Shown: positions 1-5,659 of the stretch, one piece after another | How the letters are laid out: each line of letters opens with the position of its first letter | Position numbering within the stretch: the first letter of the stretch is position 1 | DNA from: Alphaproteobacteria bacterium | GTDB taxonomy: Bacteria; Pseudomonadota; Alphaproteobacteria; Rhodospirillales; Rhodospirillaceae | Direction of reading: 5' to 3' | Assembly: GCA_003250275.1 (NCBI GenBank) | Contig: QKGW01000362.1 | Span: 1 to 6,627, forward strand | DNA length: 6,627 nucleotides | The notes under the pieces: model-generated | What the model saw: the letters and a program-made list of their open reading frames with translations, nothing else | Database searches by the model: none | What the model was told of the DNA's origin: nothing | Program-made: the position numbers and the translations under genes

Positions 1-599
1 GCCTCGAGCGCCGCCTTGGTGACGAGGTTGCTGCCCATGCCGACGCACACCACCCCGGCCTTGAACCACTTGGTCAGCGACTCTTCGGTGCAGTCGACGC
101 CGCCGGTCGGCATGATCTTGCTCCACGGGCACGGCGCGAGCACCGACTTCACGAACTCCGGCCCGCCGACGGTGCTGCCGGGGAACACCTTGACGATCTC
201 GCAGCCGAGTTCCTCGGCCTGGCCGATCTCGGAGAGCGTGCCGCAGCCCGGGCTGTAGGCGATCTTGCGGCGGTTGCAGACCTTCGCGACCTCGGGATTG
301 AGGAGCGGCCCGACGACGAAGCGCGCGCCGGCAGCGATGTACATCGCCGCGGTCGGCGCGTCGACGATCGAGCCGACGCCGAGGATCACGCTCGGGTCCG
401 CCTTGGCGAAGTGGTGGCTGAGTTCGCGGAACACCTCGTCGGCGAAGTCGCCGCGGTTGGTGAACTCGATGCACTTGGCGCCGCCGTCCGCGCACGCCTG
501 GATGACGTTGCGGCACACCTCGACGTCCGGATGATAGAACACCGGAATCACCCCCTGTCCCATCATCGACGACAGGACGGTCATACGGTCGGCAGGCAT
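1..599 (-). CDS. KDPG/KHG aldolase family protein (Eda/KdgA-like), 3' end cut by window edge
   Basis: This is a class I (Schiff-base) aldolase of the 2-keto-3-deoxy-6-phosphogluconate / 4-hydroxy-2-oxoglutarate family, a cytoplasmic enzyme that normally splits KDPG into pyruvate and glyceraldehyde 3-phosphate. I translated 199 codons from the ATG at 599. The start is supported by a strong purine-rich site (GGAGAGGGAG, 615-606) six bases upstream. Visible family features are the catalytic Glu45 in IEFTNRGD with Arg49 at the E. coli Eda spacing, GVGS at 74-77, the Schiff-base lysine Lys137 in KVFPGS, PTGG at 164-167, and the phosphate-binding GMGSNL near 187-192. The family is usually 200-215 residues, so only about 10-20 are missing. 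The gene starts 43 bases after the iclR stop on the same strand and is probably co-transcribed with it. The EFTNRG motif differs from the EVTLRT of E. coli Eda, so a variant substrate is possible. The family call is firm; the exact substrate is inferred. Confidence 0.9.
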   Translation of the reverse strand, partial: MPADRMTVLSSMMGQGVIPVFYHPDVEVCRNVIQACADGGAKCIEFTNRGDFADEVFRELSHHFAKADPSVILGVGSIVDAPTAAMYIAAGARFVVGPLLNPEVAKVCNRRKIAYSPGCGTLSEIGQAEELGCEIVKVFPGSTVGGPEFVKSVLAPCPWSKIMPTGGVDCTEESLTKWFKAGVVCVGMGSNLVTKAALE

Positions 600-642
600 T
601 TTGGTCTCCCTCTCCGGCCCCGTGTTCCGGAGCCCGTTGGCT

Positions 643-1455
643 TCAGCTACCCCAGCCGAGCTCGCGCGAGATCGCGTCGGCGGTCTCCCGCAGCATCGGG
701 CCGAGTTCGGCCATGCGCGATTCCGCCATGTGGAACACCGGGCTCGCGAGGCTGATCGCGGCGATCACGCCGCCCGAGATATCGCGCACCGGCGCGCCGA
801 CGCAGCGCACGCCGAGCTCGTTCTCCTCGAAATCGTAGGTCCAGCCGCGCGCGATCGCGGCGTCGAGCTTCGCCTCGTACTCGGGCCACGGCAGCGGATG
901 CGCGTCGCCCGAGACCCAAGTCAGGCCGTCCTCGTAGAGCGCGCGCCAGCGGTCGCGCGGGATCGCGAACATCATCGCCTTGCCGAGGCCGGTGAGCGCG
1001 AACGGCATCTGCTGGCCGATCCGCGAGCGCATTTCGAGGCCGCGGGTGCCGGGGATCTTTTCGAGATAAAGCACCGCGTTGCCGTCGCGCACGCCGAGAT
1101 GGACGGTATCGGCGGTGCGCCGCGCGAGGGATTCGAGATGCGGCCGGGCGATGCCGACCACCGGGCGCTGTTCGAGCGCGCGCGCCCCCAGCCGGATGAG
1201 CTGCGGGCCGAGGGTGTAGCCGCGATACGGCACGTGGTGCAGATACCCCTCCGCCACCAGGCTCGACAGCATCCGGTGGGTGGTGGAGCGCCGCGTGCCG
1301 AGGCGGCTGGAGATGCCCTTCACGTAGGACACGCCATCGGCGACGCACTCCAGCAGCGCGAGCCCGCGCACCAGTGTCTGCGTGCCCATGACCTTCTGCG
1401 AATCAAGGACTTGATCGTTGCCTTCGGCGGCGGCGAGAGCGGTGTTGCGATCCAT
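643..1455 (-). CDS. IclR-family transcriptional regulator
   Basis: This is a DNA-binding regulator of 270 residues, the usual IclR size. A winged helix-turn-helix spans about residues 24-84 (TLVRGLALLE, then RRSTTHRMLSSLVAEGYL as recognition region, then the wing RGYTLG). An IclR effector domain spans about 100-265, with the typical signatures LTGLGKA (154-160) and GVRCVGAPV (215-223). The frame is open for 20 more codons to an ATG at 1515, but I chose the ATG at 1455: it has a GGGAGG ribosome site at 1469-1464 with 8-base spacing, and the longer start would lie upstream of the likely transcription start. The gene stands between the TRAP operon and the aldolase gene, behind its own promoter with operator-like palindromes, which suggests autoregulation and control of the locus. 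IclR relatives such as KdgR control KDG metabolism; that this one senses KDG or a related keto acid is inference. Confidence 0.93.
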   Translation of the reverse strand: MDRNTALAAAEGNDQVLDSQKVMGTQTLVRGLALLECVADGVSYVKGISSRLGTRRSTTHRMLSSLVAEGYLHHVPYRGYTLGPQLIRLGARALEQRPVVGIARPHLESLARRTADTVHLGVRDGNAVLYLEKIPGTRGLEMRSRIGQQMPFALTGLGKAMMFAIPRDRWRALYEDGLTWVSGDAHPLPWPEYEAKLDAAIARGWTYDFEENELGVRCVGAPVRDISGGVIAAISLASPVFHMAESRMAELGPMLRETADAISRELGWGS

Positions 1456-1463
1456 CGCCAGAA

Positions 1464-1469
1464 CCTCCC
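1464..1469 (-). promoter_or_regulatory. Ribosome binding site deciding the iclR start
   Basis: The minus strand reads GGGAGG here, eight bases before the ATG at 1455. It is the best Shine-Dalgarno match in the region and favours this start over the in-frame ATG at 1515, which lies upstream of the predicted -10 element. Confidence 0.75.
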
Positions 1470-1496
1470 ACGGGAACCCGATAAATACCGCCGGAA

Positions 1497-1525
1497 AGGG
1501 TAGGGAGCGTCCCAAAAGGTGTCAA
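1497..1525 (-). promoter_or_regulatory. Sigma70-like promoter of the iclR-aldolase unit
   Basis: On the minus strand a perfect -35 hexamer TTGACA (1525-1520) is followed, after exactly 17 bases, by TACCCT (1502-1497). This keeps the three most conserved -10 positions (TA...T). Transcription would start near 1490 and give a leader of about 35 bases before the iclR ATG. The -35 element overlaps the downstream half of an operator-like palindrome (1510-1524), so a bound regulator would block RNA polymerase. No start site has been measured; this is sequence matching only. Confidence 0.6.
1510..1524. promoter_or_regulatory. Putative IclR operator, site 1 (overlaps -35)
   Basis: The plus strand reads TCCCAAAAGGTGTCA, matching 12 of 15 positions of the perfect site 2 thirty bases away. 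The left half (TCCCA) is intact. The right half is TGTCA instead of TGGGA, and those changed bases form part of the TTGACA -35 element on the other strand. The size and shape fit IclR-family operators (about 15-bp palindromes); which protein binds is inferred from adjacency to iclR. Confidence 0.5.
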
Positions 1526-1539
1526 TTATAAATGCGCGC

Positions 1540-1554
1540 TCCCAAAATGTGGGA
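1540..1554. promoter_or_regulatory. Putative IclR operator, site 2 (perfect palindrome)
   Basis: The sequence TCCCAAAATGTGGGA has perfect 5-bp arms (TCCCA/TGGGA) around AAATG. It shares 12 of 15 bases with site 1, and the two centres are 30 bp apart, about three helical turns, so both face the same side of the DNA. It lies roughly 50-65 bp upstream of the predicted iclR start, a position suited to cooperative repression with site 1 or to activation. Confidence 0.55.
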
Positions 1555-1574
1555 CACTCACGCGGCAGGCGCGA

Positions 1575-1606
1575 CGGAAACCCGGCAACCGTACGGTTTC
1601 CGAAAC
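1575..1606. repeat. Overlapping palindromes between dctM and the iclR promoter
   Basis: Three inverted repeats overlap: CGGAAACC/GGTTTCCG (1575-1582 with 1595-1602), the perfect 12-mer AACCGTACGGTT (1587-1598), and GTTTCCGAAAC (1596-1606). They could be a further regulator site or a second hairpin at the 3' end of the dctPQM transcript. Their sequence differs from the TCCCA/TGGGA operators, so a different protein would be involved if they are binding sites. Confidence 0.4.
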
Positions 1607-1608
1607 GA

Positions 1609-1646
1609 CGACGGCGCCCCCTCCCGCCGGGGAGGAGGCGCCGTCG
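1609..1646 (-). terminator. Terminator-like hairpin after dctM
   Basis: A perfect 10-bp outer stem (CGACGGCGCC at 1609-1618 with GGCGCCGTCG at 1637-1646) continues after one C-A mismatch into a 6-bp inner stem (1620-1625 with 1630-1635) and a 4-base loop. It begins 16 bases past the dctM stop codon. On the minus strand it is followed by TCGTTTCGG, so the T tract is poor. It may terminate weakly or mainly protect the 3' end of the TRAP mRNA. Confidence 0.6.
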
Positions 1647-1662
1647 CGCGCGGCCGATTCGC

Positions 1663-2943
1663 CTATTTCAGCAGTTCGGGCAGGAACAGCGAGATCTGCG
1701 GAATGTAGGTCACCGCGAGGAGGCAGCCGATCATCACCATGATGAACGGCACGATGCCGCGGGTGACGACTTCGAGCGGTGCCTGTCCTATTCGTGCGGC
1801 GACGAATAGGTCGATGCCCAACGGCGGCGTGATGAAGCCGATCGCGAGGTTGCACACCATGATGATGCCGAAGTGCACCGGGTCGACGCCGACCGAGAGC
1901 GCCACCGGCATCAGGATCGGCGAGAGCACCAGGATCGCCGGCGTGGTGTCCATGAAGCAGCCGACGAAGAGCAGCAGGATGTTGATCAGCAGCAGGATCA
2001 GGATGCCGTTGCTGGTGATGTTGATCAGCCAGTCGGTGATCATCGCCGGGATCTGCTCGATCGTGAGGATGCGGGTGAACGCCGAGGCGCAGCCGAGGAT
2101 CACCATCGTCGTGCCGGTGGTCGAGCAGGCTTGGCCGATCGGCTCCATCAGCGTCTTCCAGCTCAGCTCGCGATGGATGAACACGCCGCAGACGAAGGCG
2201 TAGACCGCGGCCACCGCCGCCGCTTCGGTCGGCGTGAACACGCCCGCGTAGATGCCGCCGAGGATGATCACCGGGTTGAGCAGCGCCCACTTCGCGTCGT
2301 TGATCGAGGCGCGCGCGTGCGGCCAGGTGAACGCCTCGTCGTCGCCGCGCCAGCCGTTCTTCTTGGCGGCGTAGTGGCAGTAGATGACGAGCGACAGGCC
2401 GATCAGGAGGCCGGGGCCGAAGCCGCCGAGGAACATCGAGCTGATCGAGGTCGAGGTGGTGACGCCGAAGATCACCATCGGGATCGACGGCGGGATGATC
2501 ACGCCGATGCTGCCCGCGGTCGCGATCAGGGCGAGGGTGAAGGACTTCGAGTAGCCCTTCTTCAGCATCGTCGGCACCACCATGCTGCCGACCGCCGCCA
2601 CCGTCGCCGGGCCGGAGCCCGAAACCGCGGCGAAGAACATGCACACCACCACGGTGACGATCGCGAGACCGCCCGCCATGCGCCCGAAGAACACCGAGGC
2701 GACGTGGAGGATGCGGCGCGAAACGCCGCCCGCGCCCATCAGCTCGCCCGCGAGGATGAACAGCGGGATCGCCATGATCGGGAAGGAATCGGTGCTCGAC
2801 ACCAGGGTCTGGGCGACGTAGCCGGGCGAAAGGGTGTCGCCCGCGAACAGCGCCGCGGCCGAGGCGATGCCGATGGCGATGCCGACCGGCACGCCGAGCA
2901 CGAGGAAGACGATGAGGGAGACGAGAAGAACTGCGCTGACCAT
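1663..2943 (-). CDS. dctM: TRAP transporter large permease subunit DctM
   Basis: This is the large inner-membrane subunit of a tripartite ATP-independent periplasmic (TRAP) transporter, which moves the substrate using the sodium or proton gradient. It has 426 residues, the normal family length, and is hydrophobic throughout with about a dozen membrane segments. Family motifs are visible: SGSGPATVAAVGSMVVP (108-124), PPSIPMVIFG (151-160), FTPTEAAAVAAVYAF (236-250) and ITPPLGIDLF (371-380). The ATG is two bases past the dctQ stop, and its ribosome site (GAGGAGG) lies inside the end of dctQ, so translation is probably coupled. Codons 379-388 hold a cluster of codons rare for this GC-rich gene (CTA, GCA, CGA, ATA, GGA) that form a perfect hairpin. 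The transported compound cannot be read from this subunit; neighbours suggest a sugar acid. Confidence 0.96.
   Translation of the reverse strand: MVSAVLLVSLIVFLVLGVPVGIAIGIASAAALFAGDTLSPGYVAQTLVSSTDSFPIMAIPLFILAGELMGAGGVSRRILHVASVFFGRMAGGLAIVTVVVCMFFAAVSGSGPATVAAVGSMVVPTMLKKGYSKSFTLALIATAGSIGVIIPPSIPMVIFGVTTSTSISSMFLGGFGPGLLIGLSLVIYCHYAAKKNGWRGDDEAFTWPHARASINDAKWALLNPVIILGGIYAGVFTPTEAAAVAAVYAFVCGVFIHRELSWKTLMEPIGQACSTTGTTMVILGCASAFTRILTIEQIPAMITDWLINITSNGILILLLINILLLFVGCFMDTTPAILVLSPILMPVALSVGVDPVHFGIIMVCNLAIGFITPPLGIDLFVAARIGQAPLEVVTRGIVPFIMVMIGCLLAVTYIPQISLFLPELLK
1787..1810 (-). repeat. Perfect inverted repeat inside dctM
   Basis: CCTATTCGT (1787-1795) and ACGAATAGG (1802-1810) form a perfect 9-bp stem around a six-base spacer. 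It covers dctM codons 378-386. It depends on codons that are rare in this gene (CTA for Leu379, CGA for Arg384, ATA for Ile385, GGA for Gly386). Confidence 0.6.
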
Positions 2944-2945
2944 GC

Positions 2946-3428
2946 TCAGGCCTCCTCACGCAGGAGGCGGACGCGATGGACGATCGCCTGGATCTCGCGG
3001 ATCGCAGTCAGCCCGAAGCCGACGAGCGGCGCCGAATAGAGCATCCACATCGGCATCTGGATCGCCGGCGAGGTCTGCCCGAGGAGCAGCTGCTTCTGCA
3101 CGATCCCCCACGAGGTGTAGACGATGAACAGCGCGAACCCGAGGAACAGGATGTCGCCGAGGATCTCGACGTAACGCTGCCCGCGCTTGGGCAGCACCAT
3201 CACCGCCGCCTCGATGCGGATGTGCTTCATGATCTTCGCGCCGTAGGAAATGCCGATGTAGATCAGCCACACGAAGATGTAGCGCGCCAGTTCCTCCGAC
3301 CAGGTCAGGGACGCCTGCATCACGTAGCGCATGAAGACCTGAACCGCGAGGATGAGCGTCATCGCCGACATCAGCGCGATACAAACGTATTTTTCAAAAT
3401 TTTCGTCGATGAATTTGAGAAGTCGCAT
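2946..3428 (-). CDS. dctQ: TRAP transporter small permease subunit DctQ
   Basis: This is the small membrane subunit of the TRAP transporter, which pairs with DctM and is needed for transport. It has 160 residues, typical for the family. Four hydrophobic segments are seen near residues 13-34, 48-64, 90-108 and 126-145. The DctQ signature SLTWSEELARYIFVWLIYIG (40-59) is well preserved. Positive residues at the start (MRLLK) and after segment 2 (KIMKHIR) fit the usual orientation with the N-terminus in the cytoplasm. An AGGGGG ribosome site lies about five bases before the ATG. The gene sits 96 bases after dctP, behind a hairpin, and is tightly linked to dctM. Confidence 0.94.
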   Translation of the reverse strand: MRLLKFIDENFEKYVCIALMSAMTLILAVQVFMRYVMQASLTWSEELARYIFVWLIYIGISYGAKIMKHIRIEAAVMVLPKRGQRYVEILGDILFLGFALFIVYTSWGIVQKQLLLGQTSPAIQMPMWMLYSAPLVGFGLTAIREIQAIVHRVRLLREEA

Positions 3429-3465
3429 CCTAGCCCCCTACTCCGCCGGCCCGCCGCGCGAATAC

Positions 3466-3510
3466 GACCGAACCGCCGCGTGGAAATTCCACGCGGCGGC
3501 CGGAACGGTC
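3466..3510 (-). other. Stable intercistronic hairpin between dctP and dctQ
   Basis: The core is a perfect 11-bp stem, CCGCCGCGTGG (3473-3483) with CCACGCGGCGG (3489-3499), around AAATT. An outer 5-bp stem, GACCG (3466-3470) with CGGTC (3506-3510), closes an internal loop. It starts 14 bases after the dctP stop codon. There is no T run after it on the minus strand, so it is more likely an mRNA-protecting or attenuating structure than a full terminator. Such an element would let the binding protein be made in excess over the membrane subunits. Confidence 0.65.
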
Positions 3511-3524
3511 CGATCCCGAACTGC

Positions 3525-4520
3525 TCACTTGCCGGCGAGCTGGTCGAGGTAAGCCGGGTTCTGCATCTTCGACTTCACCTTGTCGAAGATCTTGGCGTCG
3601 ACGACGCGCTTCTGCCACGCGGCCTTGTCGTCGGCGGACAGCTCGGTGACGACGGTGCCGCCCTTGCGCAGCTTGGCGAGGATTTCGCCCTCGTACTTCG
3701 CCGACTGCTTACGCTGGAATTCGGTCGACTCCTTGGTCGCCTTTTCGAGCGCGGCCTTCTGCTTGTCGGAGAGCGAATTGTACTTCTCGAGGTTCATCAC
3801 CACCACGTAGGGGGTGTAGACGTGCTGGGTCAGCGAGACGTACTTCTGCACTTCCTGGAACTTGTTGCCGTCGATGATGCCGAGCGGGTTTTCCTGGCCG
3901 TCGACGGTGCCCTGCTGGAGCGCGGTGAACAGCTCGGTGAAGGCCATCGGCGTCGGGTTCGCGCCGAAGGCGTTCCACGCGGCGAGGTGCACCTCGTTCT
4001 CCATGGTGCGGATCTTCATGCCCTTCACGTCCTCGGGGCGCTTCGCCGCGACCTTGTTGTCGGTGAAGTTGCGGAAGCCGTTCTCCCAGAAGGCGAGGCC
4101 CTTGAGGCCCTTCTTCTCCATGCTCTTGAGGATCGCCTGACCGGCCTTGCCGTCGAGGCCGCTATAGGCCTGCTGCGAGTTCAGGAACAGGAACGGGGTG
4201 TCGAAGACGTAGAAGTCGGGGAACATGTTGGCGAGCGGGCTGGTCGAGCTGACCGCCACGTCGATATCGCCGAACACGGTGGTCTCGATCACCACGCGGT
4301 CGTCGCCGAGCTGGTTGTCGGGGAAGAGATTGATCTTGAGGGTCCCGCCGGACTCCTTCTCGGCAATCTCCTTGAAGACCTTGCCGGCGTCCTTGGCCGA
4401 CTGCGAGGTCACGTTGGAAAACTTCAGCGTGACGTTCTTTTCCGCCGCGACGGCGGTGCCGGTGAGCGACCAGGCGCAGGTGAGCGCGCCCATGAGCGCA
4501 ACGGTGTTCATCCACTTCAT
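3525..4520 (-). CDS. dctP: TRAP transporter periplasmic substrate-binding protein DctP
   Basis: This is the secreted binding protein that captures the substrate and delivers it to DctQM. It has 331 residues, the usual DctP length. A signal peptide is clear: MKW, a hydrophobic core to about residue 21, and a likely cut after TAVAA (residue 26). Family features include LFPDNQLGDDR (65-75), the conserved binding arginine in MKIRTMENEVH (Arg171), the upstream GFRNFTDN (148-155), and TALQQGTVDGQENP (199-212). In studied TRAP proteins the Arg171 equivalent holds the carboxylate of the ligand, so the substrate is probably an organic or sugar acid. The start is fixed by AGGAGA at 4533-4528. The gene follows a strong terminator, so it should have its own promoter in 4521-4632, although no convincing -35/-10 pair is seen there. 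The specific ligand is unknown. Confidence 0.96.
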   Translation of the reverse strand: MKWMNTVALMGALTCAWSLTGTAVAAEKNVTLKFSNVTSQSAKDAGKVFKEIAEKESGGTLKINLFPDNQLGDDRVVIETTVFGDIDVAVSSTSPLANMFPDFYVFDTPFLFLNSQQAYSGLDGKAGQAILKSMEKKGLKGLAFWENGFRNFTDNKVAAKRPEDVKGMKIRTMENEVHLAAWNAFGANPTPMAFTELFTALQQGTVDGQENPLGIIDGNKFQEVQKYVSLTQHVYTPYVVVMNLEKYNSLSDKQKAALEKATKESTEFQRKQSAKYEGEILAKLRKGGTVVTELSADDKAAWQKRVVDAKIFDKVKSKMQNPAYLDQLAGK

Positions 4521-4632
4521 CTCTTAGTCTCCTGAGTGGTGTTCCGTTTTTGTCATTCAAGACAATCGATTGCGGGAATGCTTCCCTGGCGGAGAAATCC
4601 GCGTCCGCCGCGCGCCGTTTCTTGTTATGACG
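4521..4632 (-). promoter_or_regulatory. dctP upstream region with two palindromes
   Basis: This gap between the upstream terminator and dctP must hold the promoter of the TRAP operon. I see no clear sigma70 pair. Two inverted repeats stand out: GGGAATGCTTCCC (4574-4586) and TTGTC-N6-GACAA (4550-4565), with the perfect 10-mer CAATCGATTG (4563-4572) between and overlapping them. Either could bind a regulator. Neither matches the TCCCA/TGGGA operator at iclR. Confidence 0.4.
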
Positions 4633-4663
4633 AAAAGGGGAAGACCGTTCGGCGGTCTTCCCC
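4633..4663 (-). terminator. Rho-independent terminator after the dehydrogenase genes
   Basis: A perfect 11-bp stem, GGGGAAGACCG (4637-4647) with CGGTCTTCCCC (4653-4663), encloses a 5-base loop and is followed on the minus strand by TTTT (4636-4633). It starts 9 bases after the stop codon of the D-2-hydroxyacid dehydrogenase. It separates that operon from dctPQM. Confidence 0.88.
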
Positions 4664-4672
4664 AAGGTTGGA

Positions 4673-5635
4673 TCAGGCGAGCTTGTTGACCGGATAGTGC
4701 ACCGGCTCGCCCGTGACCATGCGCACCGCCTCTTCGGCGACCTTGCGCTTGAGTTCGAGCCCGGCCTCTTCCGAGTACCAGGCCATGTGCGGGGTGATCA
4801 GGCAGTTGTCGAACTTGCGCAGCGGCGAATCCGCCGGCAGCGGCTCGACCTCGGTGACGTCGAGCGCCGCGCCCGCGATCTTGTTGGCTTCGAGCGCGCG
4901 GGCGAGCGCCGCCTCGTCGACGATGCCGCCGCGCGAGACGTTGACGACGTAGGCGGTCGGCTTCATCAGCGCGAACGCCGCGTCGCTGACGAGGTGGCGG
5001 GTTTCGTCGGTGAGCGGGCAGTTGACCGAGATCACGTCGGCGCGGCGATAGAGTTCTTCGAGGCTCACCGCCTCGATGTACTCGGTGCCGTCGGCGGCGT
5101 TCGGCTTGTAGTAGGCGTCGAAGCCGATCACCTTGCAGCCGAGCGCCCTGACCTTGGCGCAGAACATCCGGCCGATGCGGCCGAGGCCGATCACGCCGAC
5201 GGTCTGCTCGGAGAGGCGGAACACCGGGATCGACTTGGCGTAGTCCCACTGGCCCGACTTGGTGTGGGCGTTCATCTGCACGACCTTGCGGCAGAGCGCC
5301 ATCATCATCGCGAGCGCCTGGTCGGAGACCTCGCTCATCGAGTAGTCGGGCACGTTGCAGACCTGCACGCCGAACTCGGTCGCGGCGGCGAGGTCGACGT
5401 TGTTGACGCCGACGCCGTAGCGGACGATCTGCTTGAGATCGGGGGCGAGCGCCGCGATCACCTTGCGGGTAAACGGGGCGTACTGATTGAGCACCGAGGT
5501 CACGCCCTTGCACTGGGCGATCAGGTCATCCTCGGTCTTGCAGTCGAGGTGGGTGAAGCTGAGGCCGGCCTTTTCGAAGACGGCGGTCTCGACGTCCATT
5601 TTTGCGTGATCGCAATCGGAAACGACGATCTTCAT
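4673..5635 (-). CDS. CtBP-type NAD-dependent D-2-hydroxyacid dehydrogenase
   Basis: This cytoplasmic oxidoreductase of 320 residues belongs to the D-isomer 2-hydroxyacid dehydrogenase family, which interconverts 2-keto acids and D-2-hydroxy acids. The NAD site is visible as GLGRIG (150-155), with Asp173 at the end of the next strand (GFDAYY), which favours NAD over NADP. The catalytic triad is complete: Arg235 (VNVSRGG), Glu264 (DVTEVEP) and His283 (TPHMAWYSEE). The Trp after the His, in the AWYSE context, resembles the C-terminal binding protein (CtBP) branch rather than phosphoglycerate dehydrogenase. There is no ACT domain. The ATG follows the kduD-like gene by 24 bases, with only a weak ribosome site (AAGGGA, about 10 bases upstream), and is the last gene before a strong terminator. 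Its substrate is unknown; a keto or hydroxy sugar acid made by the neighbouring enzymes is a reasonable guess. Confidence 0.92.
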   Translation of the reverse strand: MKIVVSDCDHAKMDVETAVFEKAGLSFTHLDCKTEDDLIAQCKGVTSVLNQYAPFTRKVIAALAPDLKQIVRYGVGVNNVDLAAATEFGVQVCNVPDYSMSEVSDQALAMMMALCRKVVQMNAHTKSGQWDYAKSIPVFRLSEQTVGVIGLGRIGRMFCAKVRALGCKVIGFDAYYKPNAADGTEYIEAVSLEELYRRADVISVNCPLTDETRHLVSDAAFALMKPTAYVVNVSRGGIVDEAALARALEANKIAGAALDVTEVEPLPADSPLRKFDNCLITPHMAWYSEEAGLELKRKVAEEAVRMVTGEPVHYPVNKLA

Positions 5636-5659
5636 GACGTGTCTGTCCCTTGTTTTTCG

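Noticed and set aside
1456..1515. Twenty-codon N-terminal extension of the IclR protein starting at the ATG at 1515
   Set aside because: The extension lies upstream of the predicted -10 element and lacks a good ribosome site, while the ATG at 1455 has GGGAGG at ideal spacing.
1525..1530. Perfect TATAAT on the minus strand between the two operator sites
   Set aside because: The hexamer 17 bases upstream reads CCCACA, a poor -35. The adjacent TTGACA-17-TACCCT pair is better placed for iclR, though a second weak promoter cannot be excluded.
1526..2959. Open frame of 477 codons on the minus strand overlapping dctM in another frame
   Set aside because: It has Arg/His/Asp-rich composition, whereas the overlapping 426-residue frame is an unmistakable DctM permease.
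1873..3039. Open frame of 388 codons on the plus strand opposite dctM
   Set aside because: It is extremely rich in Arg, His, Asp and Glu, a typical antisense shadow of a GC-rich membrane protein gene, with no domain.
2976..4535. Long open frame of 519 codons on the plus strand, opposite dctQ and dctP
   Set aside because: It is rich in Arg, His, Asp, Glu, Val and Leu with no recognisable domain, and runs exactly opposite two well-supported genes. It is a mirror frame caused by high third-position GC.
4571..4587. Possible sigma54 promoter upstream of dctP (GG-N10-GC on the minus strand)
   Set aside because: Only the GG and GC dinucleotides fit; the rest of the -24/-12 consensus is absent, and the match lies within a palindrome that explains the bases equally well.
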